From: Plumapathes pennacea
Lineage: Eukaryota > Cnidaria > Anthozoa > Antipatharia > Myriopathidae
Assembly: GCA_964036295.1 (NCBI GenBank)
Contig: OZ038472.1
Span: 12,830,068 to 12,894,067 of the forward strand
Length of the DNA stretch: 64,000 bases
Direction: 5' to 3'
Under the pieces are notes generated by a model. That model made no database searches and was not told where the DNA came from. It saw nothing but the letters and a program-made list of their open reading frames with translations. Below, one piece after another: positions 35,633 to 56,226 of this stretch. The translations under genes and the position numbers were made by a program. Within the stretch, counting starts at the first letter, position 1, and every line of letters begins with the position of its first letter.

Positions 35633-36052
35633 ACTGTCAAGTGTCAAGTGTCAACTGTCAATGTTCTCGAGGCAAAATATGCAAAATCTACTATTTCAGA
35701 CCAAAAAGGCAAAATTGATCCCCTTTTGCAGCCTCAAAAATGTTAAGAAACGATACCGCCTCAAAATCGTACCAACGGGAAGGACAGCCGCGCAAAACTG
35801 AAAACGAGTTTAGACCCGATCGCCTCACGACCGAGAATCGGACGATGTCGGTAAATCCAAGATGGCTCTCTTCTATGGGGCGTTTTTCGCGTCAAAATTC
35901 AAACAAGCAATCCTTCAGTTCAATCATTCAATCCTTCAACTCGCGCGGGCAGCCTCAAGCCCGTGACTGTACTGACAGTAAAATCGCGACACGAGAAGAG
36001 TTATATACACCGATTTTATTTTTCGCAGCTATTTCTCCGGGAAAATGTAAGC

Positions 36053-36409
36053 ATGGCGACAGCTGAAGAAGGATCCGAGGTGACTGCGAGAGAGCATCTG
36101 GCGGTGCGAACTCGTGCCTTGATACAGGACATCACCAGGAGGATAGAAGAAGGAGGTGAAATAAGTTCAGACACTCGGGATTTTCTGGTCTATCAGTCTG
36201 ACATGTTGTACCAACATGTTGTTCGGCTTTGTTCCTGCCGTACTTCTTCGAATGGTTCCACGAATGACCCCTATGTAGAAATGGCGAGGAAACTGATGGA
36301 AGTTTCATCAATAGAAGTGCACAGCCTGGAAACCTCTTCCAGGAGTTCTCGACATTTCTCTAGAGACATTGTTTCGGCTGGAAGTGCGGAAAATAATTGC
36401 CAATATTAA
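36053..36409 (+). CDS. Small hypothetical ORF divergent from the CARD gene (copy 1)
   Basis: 118 codons from ATG 36053 (context AAGCATGGCG), starting MATAEEGSEVTAREHLAVRT. I recognise no family. The segment ALIQDITRRIEEGGEISSDT reads as amphipathic helix, and there is no signal peptide or membrane segment. It is transcribed away from the CARD exon, 886 bp off, with a minisatellite between them. Compared with copy 2, a 2-base indel after residue 82 (ARKLME) puts the two copies in different frames, so at least one C-terminus is not ancestral. It could be the first exon of a longer gene or non-coding. Confidence 0.35.
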   Translation: MATAEEGSEVTAREHLAVRTRALIQDITRRIEEGGEISSDTRDFLVYQSDMLYQHVVRLCSCRTSSNGSTNDPYVEMARKLMEVSSIEVHSLETSSRSSRHFSRDIVSAGSAENNCQY

Positions 36410-37404
36410 CACCAAATGCCTTTGTTCGATTGCACAATGACTACTCCGTCTCTGAATTTTTTCACTTTATCAAATCATATATAATATAATAAACATAATA
36501 TTAAGTCAGGTCTAAAAAAGATAGTGAAGAACAAACAGAATTTCTTACAGCAACTAGAGGAATGCTTACCTTTTCCCGGATAAATAGCTTCGAAAAATAA
36601 GCTCGGTGTAACTCTTCTCGTGTAGGGACTTTACCGCCAGTGCAGTCACGGACTTGAGGCTGGCCGCGCTAGTCCCAGGCTCAGACCAACCAATGAGCGA
36701 TGACAGAGACGACGAAGGATGGCGAAATAGTTGTGTAAAATTCGACTGTATACACAAACCTGTATGAGTCCGGGTTTTGTCACCAATTCAATTTGAGTAT
36801 GCACTTTTCACCTCAAAAGGTAATCACTCCTCAGAAGTCAACATCAGGAATTATACATATCAGTTGACTTGAGCTTTTAAGATTTCTTTGTATAAATTAT
36901 GTTCTTTTGTTTGAGCGATAAGGATTGCTGCTTTGGCATTTTGTTAAGTAAATGTGCAGTAATTTGAGTACAAGAAGTTACATTTGCCTGTCATCAATAA
37001 TATTATTTTGTACATCCAAAAATCTACTCCATCATGCATACGTGGGGTAGTGATTAGTTACAAAAAGTATAAGCAAGCCACTTTAGTTCGACAAAGTTTT
37101 GCTGTGGACTGCAGGCTTCACAGATACACTCCACTGGCTAAAAATATCCATGTTTGAGGGCATGGTTACACTCAGGGGAGCCAGTACTGTATATACTAAC
37201 TTTATAGGCAATAATGAACCACTATATACTTAAGGTATTCTTTTTTTCCAGAAATGTAAAATTGTGGATATTGTAAACTATGATTGTATGATCATGAAAC
37301 AAAATGATACTTAGCTGTGCCAATCGATCTCGATTTATTGTATACAACCGTTTGTGCACTAATTGTACAGACATATTTTCCTATTTACAAACTATTGGAC
37401 TTAC

Positions 37405-37711
37405 GGCTTGGTTCTTCGGCAAGCTGTAGCCCTGATTCTTCTAACAAAAGATCTCCCAGATGCTTCTGCTTGGTCATCAGAGTGCGAACGAAACGTTCGA
37501 ACGCTTTGGGTCCCTTCCTTGGAAGCAAATCCAACAACTTCTCTGCTTTCTCAGAACGCGTTAGACACACCTTTACTTCGTCCCTGTCGTCATTGTCTAG
37601 GATCTCACCTAACAGGTTTAAGATCCTCAAGGGTTCAAGATCTTTAACAAGCGTCACACGGTGCTTTTGTAGCAATTTTCGATGCTCTTCCTTCATTCCC
37701 ACGTCCGCCAT
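37405..37711 (-). CDS. Second copy of the CARD first exon
   Basis: Duplicate of 34860-35166, with ATG at 37711 and donor at 37405. It encodes a full CARD with two noted replacements (CLTRSEK, RTLMTK). Its phase-1 donor is compatible with the acceptors of both 33779 and 33158, so it could serve as an alternative first exon or add another CARD by exon inclusion. It may otherwise be a stranded duplicate. Confidence 0.55.
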
Positions 37712-37980
37712 CTTGGCGGACTCGAAACCCCAAAGGACAGAGGGAAGCGAATTCCCACGTAAGGATGGTTACCCCCTCCCGCAGTCTGATTATATTATGT
37801 CAGCGGTCGCCCCACTGTATTAATAACTAACCAAACGTGAAGCAGCGGTAGTTTTCGCGTTGTTATGGTTTCTTTCTAGTTGCCGTTTTCTGTGTTCATG
37901 TTAGGTAGCATCGCTCCAAAATGTAAATAAAAAAAGGATGATTTGTGAATGACTCGTTACCAGCTTCCCCCAGAGGTTCA

Positions 37981-38177
37981 CACCCCTCGGGGGAATGGGG
38001 ACCAGCAACCTTAAGCCCCTTGGGGGAATGGGGACCAGCAACCCTCAGACCCTTGGGGGAATGGGGACCAGCAACCTCTGGCTCCTTAGGAGAATGGGGA
38101 CCAGCAACCTGAGACCTTTGGGGGAATGGGGACCAGCAACTTCAGACCCTTGGGGGAATGGGGACCAGCACCTCAGA
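37981..38177. repeat. 32-33-bp minisatellite, six units, copy 2
   Basis: Identical in unit order to 35436-35632, including the variant unit with CTCCTTAGGAG, showing that the array was copied as a block and has not diverged in repeat number. Confidence 0.95.
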
Positions 38178-38597
38178 ACTGTCAAGTGTCAAGTGTCAAC
38201 TGTCAATGTTCTCGAGGCAAAATATGCAAAATCTACTATTTCAGACCAAAAAGGCAAAATTGATCCCCTTTTGCAGCCTCAAAAATGTTAAGAAACGATA
38301 CCGCCTCAAAATCGTACCAACGGGAAGGACAGCCGCGCAAAACTGAAAACGAGTTTAGACCCGATCGCCTCACGACCGAGAATCGGACGATGTCGGTAAA
38401 TCCAAGATGGCTCTCTTCTATGGCGCGTTTTTCGTGTCAAAATTCAAACAAGCAATCCTTCAGTTCAATCATTCAATCCTTCAACTCGCGCGGGCAGCCT
38501 CAAGCCCGTGACTGTACTGACAGTAAAATCGCGACACGAGAAGAGTTATATACACCGATTTTATTTTTCGCAGCTATTTCTCCGGGAAAATGTAAGC

Positions 38598-38909
38598 ATG
38601 GCGACAGCTGAAGAAGGATCCGAGGTGACTGCGAGAGAGCATCTGGCGGTGCGAACTCGTGCCTTGATACAGGACATCACCAGGAGGATAGAAGAAGGAG
38701 GTGAAATAAGTTCAGACACTCGGGATTTTCTGGTCTATCAGTCTGACATGTTGTACCAACATGTTGTTCGGCTTTGTTCCTGCCGTACTTCTTCGAATGG
38801 CTCCACGAATGACCCATATGTAGAAATGGCGAGGAAACTGATGGAATGTCTCATCAATAGAAGTGCACAGCCTGGAAACCTCTTCCAGGAGTTCTCGACA
38901 TTTCTCTAG
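38598..38909 (+). CDS. Small hypothetical ORF divergent from the CARD exon (copy 2)
   Basis: Duplicate of the ORF at 36053. It is identical for about 82 residues, then ends ARKLMECLINRSAQPGNLF and stops at 38909 because of a 2-base insertion relative to copy 1. Function unknown. Confidence 0.35.
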   Translation: MATAEEGSEVTAREHLAVRTRALIQDITRRIEEGGEISSDTRDFLVYQSDMLYQHVVRLCSCRTSSNGSTNDPYVEMARKLMECLINRSAQPGNLFQEFSTFL

Positions 38910-39726
38910 AGACATTGTTTCGGCTGGAAGTGCGGAAAATAATTGCCAATATTAACACCAAATGCCTTTGTTCGATTGCACAATGACTACTCCGTCTCTG
39001 AATTTTTTCACTTTATCAAATCATATATAATATAATAAACATAATATTAAGTCAGGTCTAAAAAAGATAATGAAGAACAAACAGAATTTCTTACAGCAAC
39101 TAGAGGAATGCTTACCTTTTCCCGGATAAATAGCTTCGAAAAATAAACTCGGTGTAACTCTTCTCGTGTAGCGACTTTACCGCCAGTGCAGTCACGGACT
39201 TGAGGCTGGCCGCGCTAGTCCCAGGCTCAGACGAACCAATGAGCGATGACAGAGACGACGAAGGATGGCGAAATAGACAAACGATAGCGAAATAGACAAA
39301 AGATTGAAAGTTTGAGTTCAAGTTATTTCACTCTGTCCTTCCCGTTGGTACGACACGGAAGGGGAGGTGTAGAAGGGGGGCTGGAACCTAATTTGGAAAT
39401 TGTGCCATGATATGACGTCACCCACTATAAACTTTTATTTTGAAGCAACGCACATAAGGGCAAAATATTTCATGCCAATGTGACTTCTGGTAATTGATTG
39501 GCTCGTGTTGGCCAATGCGTATTCTTTTCTTCCTCCTGTGCATCATGTTTGCATCATTTCCATACATTGCCGCTGAGTAACTAACATGGCATGGCAGGCT
39601 CATTTAAATTTCTGGTCCCGCGATCGATTGGCAAGCAGACTTTCACCTAAGTCGTCCTCAGGCTTCCACCGAAATTATTTCCAAAATGGTGGACGTTCAT
39701 GGTAGTTCATAGGAATGTAAATAATT

Positions 39727-42700
39727 ATGCCGCAAATCCCAAACATGGCGCTGCCTTCAAAGAGACGTTGGAGAAAAGTGTTGTATGAAGACCAAGGAGT
39801 ACCCGATAATTATGTAGATGAGTCATTTCTTGACGAGATGAAAAAGAATTGTGAGTGCACGATTATAGTGTTTACACTGTCGGCATTCAGTGGCGATATC
39901 TCGAGTCTCCAATTTTGCGAGACTTGGAGAACTTGTAGCAAAATTTTGCAGTAATACAACAGATCGTGCAATATAACAGACCACTGTAGCTTAAGATGCT
40001 ACATAAAATTTGTCACACGATAATAACTATATTTTTATCTAACTGTAAAATCCTCTAACATCAATCTATATTACAGTGTACACAAGGAAATACGAGTTCT
40101 GGTCTGTTGTGTGGGAGTCTGGAGTCGTTTCACAACAAATGAGCAGGTACAGTTTAACAGCAAAGTCATCAACTGCACAGCGAATGCAGCCTGTGCAGTG
40201 CCGTTATAAACCAATTTATTTTAATCAAATTGGGCCACAAGGTGAGTAAAATATATTGGTTAACAGTATAACCACTACACAGGCCGCATTTGCCTGTGTT
40301 CTGAATCCCCCCTCCCCCTCCCCCCTCCAGTGCTTGCAGACTCCCCATGGTGGGATCAATATTCATGGGCTTTATGCGCAGCGCCTCTGCCGAGAAGGGT
40401 GCTTACTTTGCACGGCATGCTGCTCTATGCTATCATAGTTTTACTTTTTCTTGGCTTTTTTTGTCCACAGCATTTGCATTTTTGTGGCAGCATTTGTCTA
40501 CATGGACCAGGGCTACCTTTCACCCTCGCTTTTGTTCTGTGTGATGACCTTGCTAACCTTGATTGGCTATGTACTATTTGACGCTGTTGATGGAAGGATA
40601 ACCCAGATAAGAACCAGCAGAAGAAGTGAGCTTTAATAACTCTCTCACTTCCAAGTTCATAAAAGAATGTTCAGTAGGTTCTCACAATGATTCATGGCAA
40701 AAATGAATGGGTGACACATATCAACTTTCATCTGAGCAAGATATCATCAAAGTCCAAGTTCTCCAATCCATGTTATTCTAGAGTGATCAAGTTCAGTTTT
40801 TCATCAGATATGATAAAATTCATTATATTATTATAAATAATATTAATACTATTTTAATAAAACTAATACATGAAATCATGTATTTGGTAAATCATAAATA
40901 ATATTTAATAACTATCATACATCAGGTATATGTTATTTGTTTGTCAATATATTGACTTTCTTTCCTACATCTTCTTGCAGGACTACAAGATGTGAAGGGT
41001 GCTTCTTTAGTTTTGGTGGTTGTCCTATTCCTGTCTCCTGTCCTCAAGACACTGACAGATTCTATAAGCACCGATACAATTTATGCCATGACTGTAAGTA
41101 TACAGTGGCGGAAAGTAAATTGCTCCAAACATAAATGGAAACCTAACCCTAACCCTAGGCCAAAAAAAGATTAAATAAAAAATCAGGCATGCACAGAAAC
41201 TGCAAAAGTTAACAAAACACATACAATATGTATGTATATTATTGATAAGATACAGGTTGTTGATAGAATGATATATACCGTGCTGTATTCAAATACTTTT
41301 CTCCAATTTTTGGTTATCTACAGACCTTTATGCTTTTGCTGAATCTTGCCTCTCACGATTATGGACCAAACGGGGCAATGTGAGTAGCACAATTCTCTCT
41401 TTAAACACTACATTTATTTATATTTTATGGTACAATGTGTTACACATTACAGTAATAACAGGGAGCTTAGCAAACTAGGGCAACAACCAACCACAATGTG
41501 AGGAACCACGAGAAAAACAATTAAAGTAATTTGCAATATATTAGTTTTACTTGGAAGGAGACACTCCACCAATAATTAATGCACCACTTTGCTTGCTTGT
41601 GTGAGAAGATCACAATAGGCTTATTACATTTCATGTTTGTCTTATTTCATCAGAGTTTCTCGGTCGGTGTCCCTCAACTCGTCCATTTTCGCGTCAGTCT
41701 GCTTAGCTTCTCGCCTTCCCTCTGCGTGGCACGTGTTTGTGACAGTGTCTTTTGCCATGCTGTTATTCGCTCTTTTTCCTGCACTTAGGAGACAACTAAA
41801 GGTAAGAATGGGCTTGATTCTTTCCTCTGAACCTCACTTCTTATCCTATCTTTTTAACATTTCCTCATTCCACTTCTTCCATCTTCCTTCCACCCATCCT
41901 TTCTTTTTTCCTTCTTCTCTCATTCATTTTTTATTTCTCACCTCCTTTATCTCTCCTCTCCCTTGCGTGTCAAAAAGGGAGCCCTCATGGAGAGTGACAA
42001 CCCTGTATGTGGCATGTCCAGCCATTTCTTTCTTTCTTTCTCTCCCTTCTTCTTTACCTCTTTCTTTTTCCTCTGTTCCCCAGTTCTTTCCATCCATCCA
42101 TCCATCCATCCATCCGTCTATTCTTCATATTCATTTATTCATTCCTTTCTTCCACATTTCTTTTCTTCTATTGTTTTAGCCTTCCCCTCCCTCACTCTTT
42201 TTTACATCCTTCCTTGCCACTCTACTCTCCTTTTTCCTCATTATCCTCTAGACTGAACTCGAAGAAAGTCACGTGGTTATGACGTGGAGCCTCGCATTGG
42301 TCGTCATAGCAACATTGTGGCCGCTGTCGTCTCTGTTTGCCGTCCTCTTTCTTCTGGCCCACCTGGCTGTCACATTTGTTTGTCCATTTTGGCTTGTGAA
42401 CCTCCAGCTACAGAAAAAGTAACTTTTCAATATTTAGTAATTCTGTTTCAAACATATAATGTTATAAACAACCACAAACAAACAAAAACACCAGTACCCC
42501 CCCCCTCCCCCTGCTCGGCGCAAACACATTGGGAAAACCTTATTCTTCGAGTTGGCGGTCATTGCAGAAACATTTGAAATGATAGCAAATTCAAACACAA
42601 TTCCTGTAGCACTGAACGCTACACATGCTTTGCACGTGCTAGACTGCGAGGGTACTGCTGAATAACGACGCTATCTCGCAATTTAAGACCATAAAAATTT

Positions 42701-42775
42701 TGAAGCAGACATCTACGCACGCAGATAAAGATCATGATGACATGCGTAAAGCAAAAGGAATGTCAACAACAAAGG

Positions 42776-42824
<49 letters not shown>

Positions 42825-43265
42825 AGAGTCATGAAAATCGCCAACTTTTCCATTTTACATGCTTCGTGAAGAAAGACGCAAGGCTGAATGTGAGGCTGCT
42901 GAACAGCAGTCATAAATCATGTGTTCTTTTGCCTTTGTGCGAGGCAACATCTGCTAATGCCGTATTCTAGTATATTCTCTAGTTGTGCGTAAGGAAAACT
43001 ATGTAAATTACCGCCACCAGCGCGATGACCTTGACCACCGGAAATAACGTCACGTCACGTTTGCACAGCCTCACACATATGCGTACACACGTACAAACAC
43101 AAGCTCGTGCTCAGAGACACGAACTCACATACAACTTGTTTAGTTGCTACAGTAATTTCTTGTTCTCGTGGGTCCGTATAACACATCAATAACTGTGCCA
43201 GTTTTCGTTTTCCTTCTAGCAACATCCATGGGCCCTGGGACGAGGCAATCATCACTCATTCATAA
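39727..43265 (+). CDS. PIGC: Phosphatidylinositol N-acetylglucosaminyltransferase subunit C
   Basis: PIG-C is a multi-pass ER membrane subunit of the GPI-GlcNAc transferase, which adds GlcNAc to phosphatidylinositol in the first step of GPI-anchor synthesis. Eight exons: 39727-39850, 40077-40146, 40471-40625, 40981-41093, 41324-41379, 41654-41801, 42252-42418 and 43220-43265 (879 nt, 292 aa; animal PIG-C is about 300). Family motifs in order: KRRWRKVLYEDQGVPDNYVD, KYEFWSVVWESGVVSQQ, TLIGYVLFDAVDG, FLSPVLKTLTDSISTDTIYA, HDYGPNGAM, SLNSSIFASVCLASRLPS, CPFWLVNLQLQ and NIHGPWDEA. Hydrophobic helices occur in exons 3, 4, 6 and 7. A second in-frame ATG at 39745 (MALPSKRRW) could be the true start. 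The C-terminus (IITHS) is short, and its TAA lies at the edge of a dispersed repeat. Confidence 0.95.
42085..42118. repeat. (CCAT)n microsatellite in PIGC intron 6
   Basis: A CCATCCATCC run within a long pyrimidine-rich intron (41802-42251). Confidence 0.9.
42779..42818. repeat. (GA)n microsatellite in PIGC intron 7
   Basis: About 40 bp of uninterrupted GA dinucleotides followed by a short G run. Confidence 0.95.
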
Positions 43266-43460
43266 TACAAATTCTCCGAACCATTCGACAAGGAAATTAC
43301 GGAGCGATGTGGTGAGAGTTGATGGTCTAATCAGCTTTCATAGTAAGCTATCAAGAGCCAAGTTCCTGTATTAAAGTATATGCATGGCGAGGAACAAAAG
43401 GAGAAAACTGAAGTTGGTCTCTTCTGAACGGCCACTTTAAGCGCAAGAAAAAGGGCAATT
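43261..43460. repeat. Dispersed repeat fragment at the PIGC 3' end
   Basis: CATAATACAAATTCTCC and the following block (AATCAGCTTTCAT, AGCTATCAAG) match copies at 51577-52130, 53510-54080 and, more weakly, 3970-4195 and 40670-40800. The PIGC stop codon (43263-43265) is inside the first bases of this match. Confidence 0.65.
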
Positions 43461-45063
43461 TGCACACGGGACAATGAAAGCAGGTCCAGTGCTTGAAATT
43501 GGATAGGACCTGATGACAAAAATGGTGGTCTGGACTGAAGGTAAAAAATGTGATCAGCGGTTGTCGCGTTTGGATCGTGTTACAGGAGGTGGAAACACAT
43601 CGAATTTTCTTGCCACCAACAATATCCTCATTGAAAAAACTTGTGGATACAGTCTCAGAGCATCGAACTCTCTAGTGGCTGCACTACGCTTTAACATCCA
43701 ATTTACAAAACAGCCATCACATATAGAGGATCAGTTTTATGGAACACTACAGCTGCCAGGGACCAACCCATTATTGGCACGCGGTGCAAAGATCGCGAAC
43801 ACAAACTCAGTCAAATGATGGCTTATAAAAATTTTAAACTTGCGGTCACATCCGTTTCGACCACTAAAGTTAGAAATGATGATTTTGTATGTGATTGAAT
43901 GTTATTTTTTTATCATTTTTGTGGATACTGCAACGCAGTATGGGTAAATCGGAACGCTAATCAAAATGAAGATAATGCCGTCGGAACATTTCGCCCGCGC
44001 AAGAAATCCAATCAGAGCCAGAGGCGAACAACAGAAGTTTCGCGTGGCGTGGCGTTGCTTTGCTGTCGTTTTCTGGAACCGTCGTGTTCGCTGCTTCGGT
44101 TTTTATGAATAAATTTTGCCAACTTGGAATAGTTTTGAAAATATAGCAACGATGCTGTATCAATGCGTCCTGTATATATCTAGCACGAGGGTTCACTGTT
44201 GGCGGCAAAAGAAGCAACGTCGTCAATTTGCGCTATAAAAGGCCGTTGGCCCCGCCTCTTTCCACACCAAATTTGCATAATGTTTGCTGAATCGCACGTG
44301 CGTCTGCACGTTCAGAAGTCGCGCTGCCCATAAGAAAATTTTTCTGCAGCTTGGCGACTAAAAGTATACCTAAAATTAAACACATGCGGGCAACTTCCAT
44401 GTGGAGTTCTGGACGGAAGGATTTGAAACGAAATTTTGCTCTTGGCTGCCAAAATACACTTTGAATTTCGCGGTGCAATGCGAGGCATGGCTGCGCACCA
44501 AGCATATTTAATTTCTTGCCTTGAAGATTATTTTTGGATTTTACTCAAATTGCACTCAAAATGAATGTTTATGTGATGGAAAATTCGTGAGGCAACATTA
44601 TCTTGTTTTGCGTGGTATTCAAGTACAAGGAAAAACATTTGGAAATTTTTGGCTTTTACGAATTAGGAAATGTTGTCTCGGTCGCTGTTGATTGACAAGT
44701 GGCTCGCTGTTGATTGACAAATTGACAAGTGGCCCTTTTATGGTGCGCCCTTGTGTTCAACCAATAGGATTCTGACACTTTTGGCGGCAAAAGGAGGCCG
44801 CGACCGCGTATTAAAACAATACTTCGAGAGAAAATGATCAGCATACAGATTCTAATACATCCTTGAAGTGATCGAGTTACAAGATACGGGTAGAATATAC
44901 TTGTCACGGTGATTGTTCGATTTCCACTGACTAACCTTTGTTGCTTGTCCTTTCTGAATAAGTATCTGAGTTTAACACAAACGGCGTCTGAAGCTCCCGA
45001 TTTGCTTTCAAGCGCTGTTCCCTTTGTGGAGCCGTTTCTTCGGCCCGCTTTTGCTTTTTGCTT

Positions 45064-45600
45064 TCAAGCGTTGTTCTCTTTGTGGAGTCTTTTCTTCGGC
45101 CCGCTTTTGCTTCTGAAGCTCCCGTTTTGCTTCAAGCGTTGTTCTCTTTGTGGAGTCTTTTCGTCGGCACGTGATTGTCGTCCTTTCTCTAGACGTATTT
45201 GGCGCTGTTCGATCGTTTCACGATTTCGCCTTGCCCGTGCCTGTTCCCTTCTCTTTTGAAGACGAGCTTCGCGAGACCGTTCTGTTTCAAGTTTTCTAGT
45301 TTTCAAATTCATTTTCGTGAATGCAGTTGCGTACAATTGTTGCTTCGTTCAAATCTTTCTTAAAAACACTGGCGCAGACGGTAATCGATAATCGACAATG
45401 ATTACGTAATTGCCTTATTAGGACATTGCCTTAGGCACCTGGCCTAAAAACGTCGCATCGCACACTCACACCCACCCACCCACACACACACACACACACA
45501 AACATTAAATTTCGAGATGGCGACACGCTTGGAGTCTTCAAATTAATGCATTAGCGTCGTGATTATTTCCCTCACTTCGTTCGAGGATTTTCTAAATACG
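45064..45600 (-). mobile_element. Helitron-like 5' fragment with basic repeat ORF
   Basis: The 5' end at about 45600 (CGAACGAAGTGAGGGAAATA on the minus strand) matches the 10571 element. It is followed by AGACTCCAAGCGTGTCGCC, a (TG)n tract, and an ORF (MNLKTRKLETERSREARLQK..., ATG about 45312). The ORF continues as Arg/Glu/Gln repeats (REQRLKQN) to 45064. Beyond it, about 60-bp DNA repeats (44996-45170, three copies with TGTTCYCTTTGTGGAG) encode more of the same repeat. Rep and helicase domains are absent. The assignment rests on the typical basic N-terminus and is tentative. Confidence 0.5.
45470..45502. repeat. (CA)n / (CCCA)n microsatellite
   Basis: CACCCACCCACCCACACACA-type run inside the Helitron-like fragment. 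The corresponding site at about 10680 has a CAGTCTGT repeat instead. Confidence 0.9.
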
Positions 45601-46369
45601 CGGGAAGTTGGGAGAACACGAGAGTAGCGTAAGGAAAACACGAGGCGGCCGACTGGTTTTACATGACAGCTACTTTTACAATGATCTTGATGACACAATC
45701 TGTCAATTTAACCCTGAAATGTTACTTCTAATATTGGGACAGATAGCTGCATTGCTATTTATTATGAATCAGGTGATTCAATCAGATAGCAATTAAATTA
45801 TCTTTGGGAGAACTTTTATCTGTTCGAGCTCGCGCCCGAAGTAGTAACTACCACTCCGGTTGGCGGTTGACCTCGGACTCGAGTTGCAAAAGTCGAACGT
45901 GCTGTCATGAGCATAAGTGCCGGACCACACACGGGCCCACTGAATCTCTGCGTACATGAAGTACTTTTCTTTGGCATCCTTCTGTGCTCGAGAGATAACG
46001 CAGGCCGGCTGACACAAAGGGACTTTGACCGGAGATTAGTTTTCCTGTGGTATAAATTCCTAGTGGACGTGCCTGCCCCCAGGGTGGGCCGAACTAGACA
46101 CAGCCAAACCGGGAGATCAGGCTTAAACTGGTTTTAGGACTTTTAGGACTATTTTTACTCGCAATATGCGTTTAGGAAATCACTAAGCTTTTAAAATAAA
46201 TTGTAAAGCTAACATGGCATATTTAATTATGTTAGTGAGAACGAACAAAGAAATTGCGTGCAATTATGCAACCCACGTCGGATCTCCAGCGACAGCACCA
46301 CCGGAAGTAACACAAATGCTGTCGTAATACATTGCAAAGCATTGTGGGATAGAAGAGCAGATGTTGTAA

Positions 46370-55222
<8,853 letters not shown>

Positions 55223-55966
55223 AATGAAGAAGCAATTCTGTATGCACACGTGTGCGATGGCACGGTAGTCATCCGAAAGTCTTCAAAGAAGGTTTCAAAG
55301 TCATACTGAGCTGTACAGTGTATAGAATGCCCAGATGAAGAAGGTGCGTTGGTTTACGATGCGGAGTATAGAATATCAATGAATAGGTCGTTTTCCGAAA
55401 GGGCGGTTACGGTAAATTTTAAACGTTTTTATTTACTAATGCATATGCAAGCAATTGGAGAGGAGTCTTAAGTTGCGGCAGAAGAACGTAGAAACTTGAA
55501 TGAGTAGATGCTTCAAATGTGGGTTTAACGAGTTGAAAATTTGGAAATTTGTCATTGGTGATACAGAAAAACTGATATCTTTAGACCAGCAAGTCTGCTA
55601 AGCTTGCGCCTTGTCAATTGGTTCTTACTTTTTATAATAAGCGGGCAAAAGTCACAAGAACCAACAGCGTTTGTTTTCAACTTTCGAATTACTCGTTAAA
55701 CCCTCATTTACCAAAGTAGATTAGATGATCTTGGTCAAATATCCACAAATTGATGATAGCCAAATTCTTTACTTTTATCTTGGGTCACGTGGCCTCTGGG
55801 TCGACGGTTTAATCTGTAGAGCAGGTCTCGAAAAGCCCTGGTGGCTCAGCAGAAGGAACTTTGTCTACCCAAGCCAGAACTGGTCATGTTTTAATTTAAA
55901 ATTAAACGCAGTCCTGGCTTAGACAGTGTGATTTGAGCTAACGTCTGTCGCATGCAGCAATTTTAA

Positions 55967-56226
55967 AGGGGCCCCCGCAACCAAAGTCCTTTGCGAGCCG
56001 AAATCCTTGGTCCGCCATTTTTTAGGGCCCCCCAAAGTCGAAAGGCAAATAGCATTTGCATCCAACTCGTTTGAGCAGAACAATAGTTTCTTTTGCCGAA
56101 AAAGTTCTACTTGTATTTATCTTTCGATTTAGTACGTTTTTCCCTATTGGGAACCATAGTTCAGTCAGATTTTTTTTCCCAGTTCGAGATGTAAACATAG
56201 AAATTGAATTGGCCTAGAGGGCCCCT
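55967..56226. mobile_element. MITE (AGGGGCCCC ends) with TTAA target duplication
   Basis: The ends AGGGGCCCCC and GGGCCCCT are inverted, flanked by TTAA at 55963-55966 and 56227-56230. Relatives lie at about 8618-8885 and, as a fragment, at about 52139-52260. Confidence 0.8.

Larger units (their letters stand above)
34186..39275. repeat. 2545-bp tandem duplication of a CARD exon and its divergent promoter
   Basis: Copy 1 is about 34186-36730 and copy 2 about 36731-39275, in direct orientation and nearly identical. Substitutions are scattered (for example CPTRSEK versus CLTRSEK in the CARD). The copied block contains the CARD first exon, a 33-bp minisatellite, an inverted repeat and the small divergent ORF. 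Confidence 0.9.

Noticed and set aside
41146-41158. CCTAACCCTAACCCTA, a telomere-like motif in PIGC intron 4
   Set aside because: Only about two and a half units; too short to be an interstitial telomere.
41637-42179. 180-codon plus-strand ORF in PIGC
   Set aside because: Only its first part is PIGC exon 6; the rest is read-through into a pyrimidine-rich intron.
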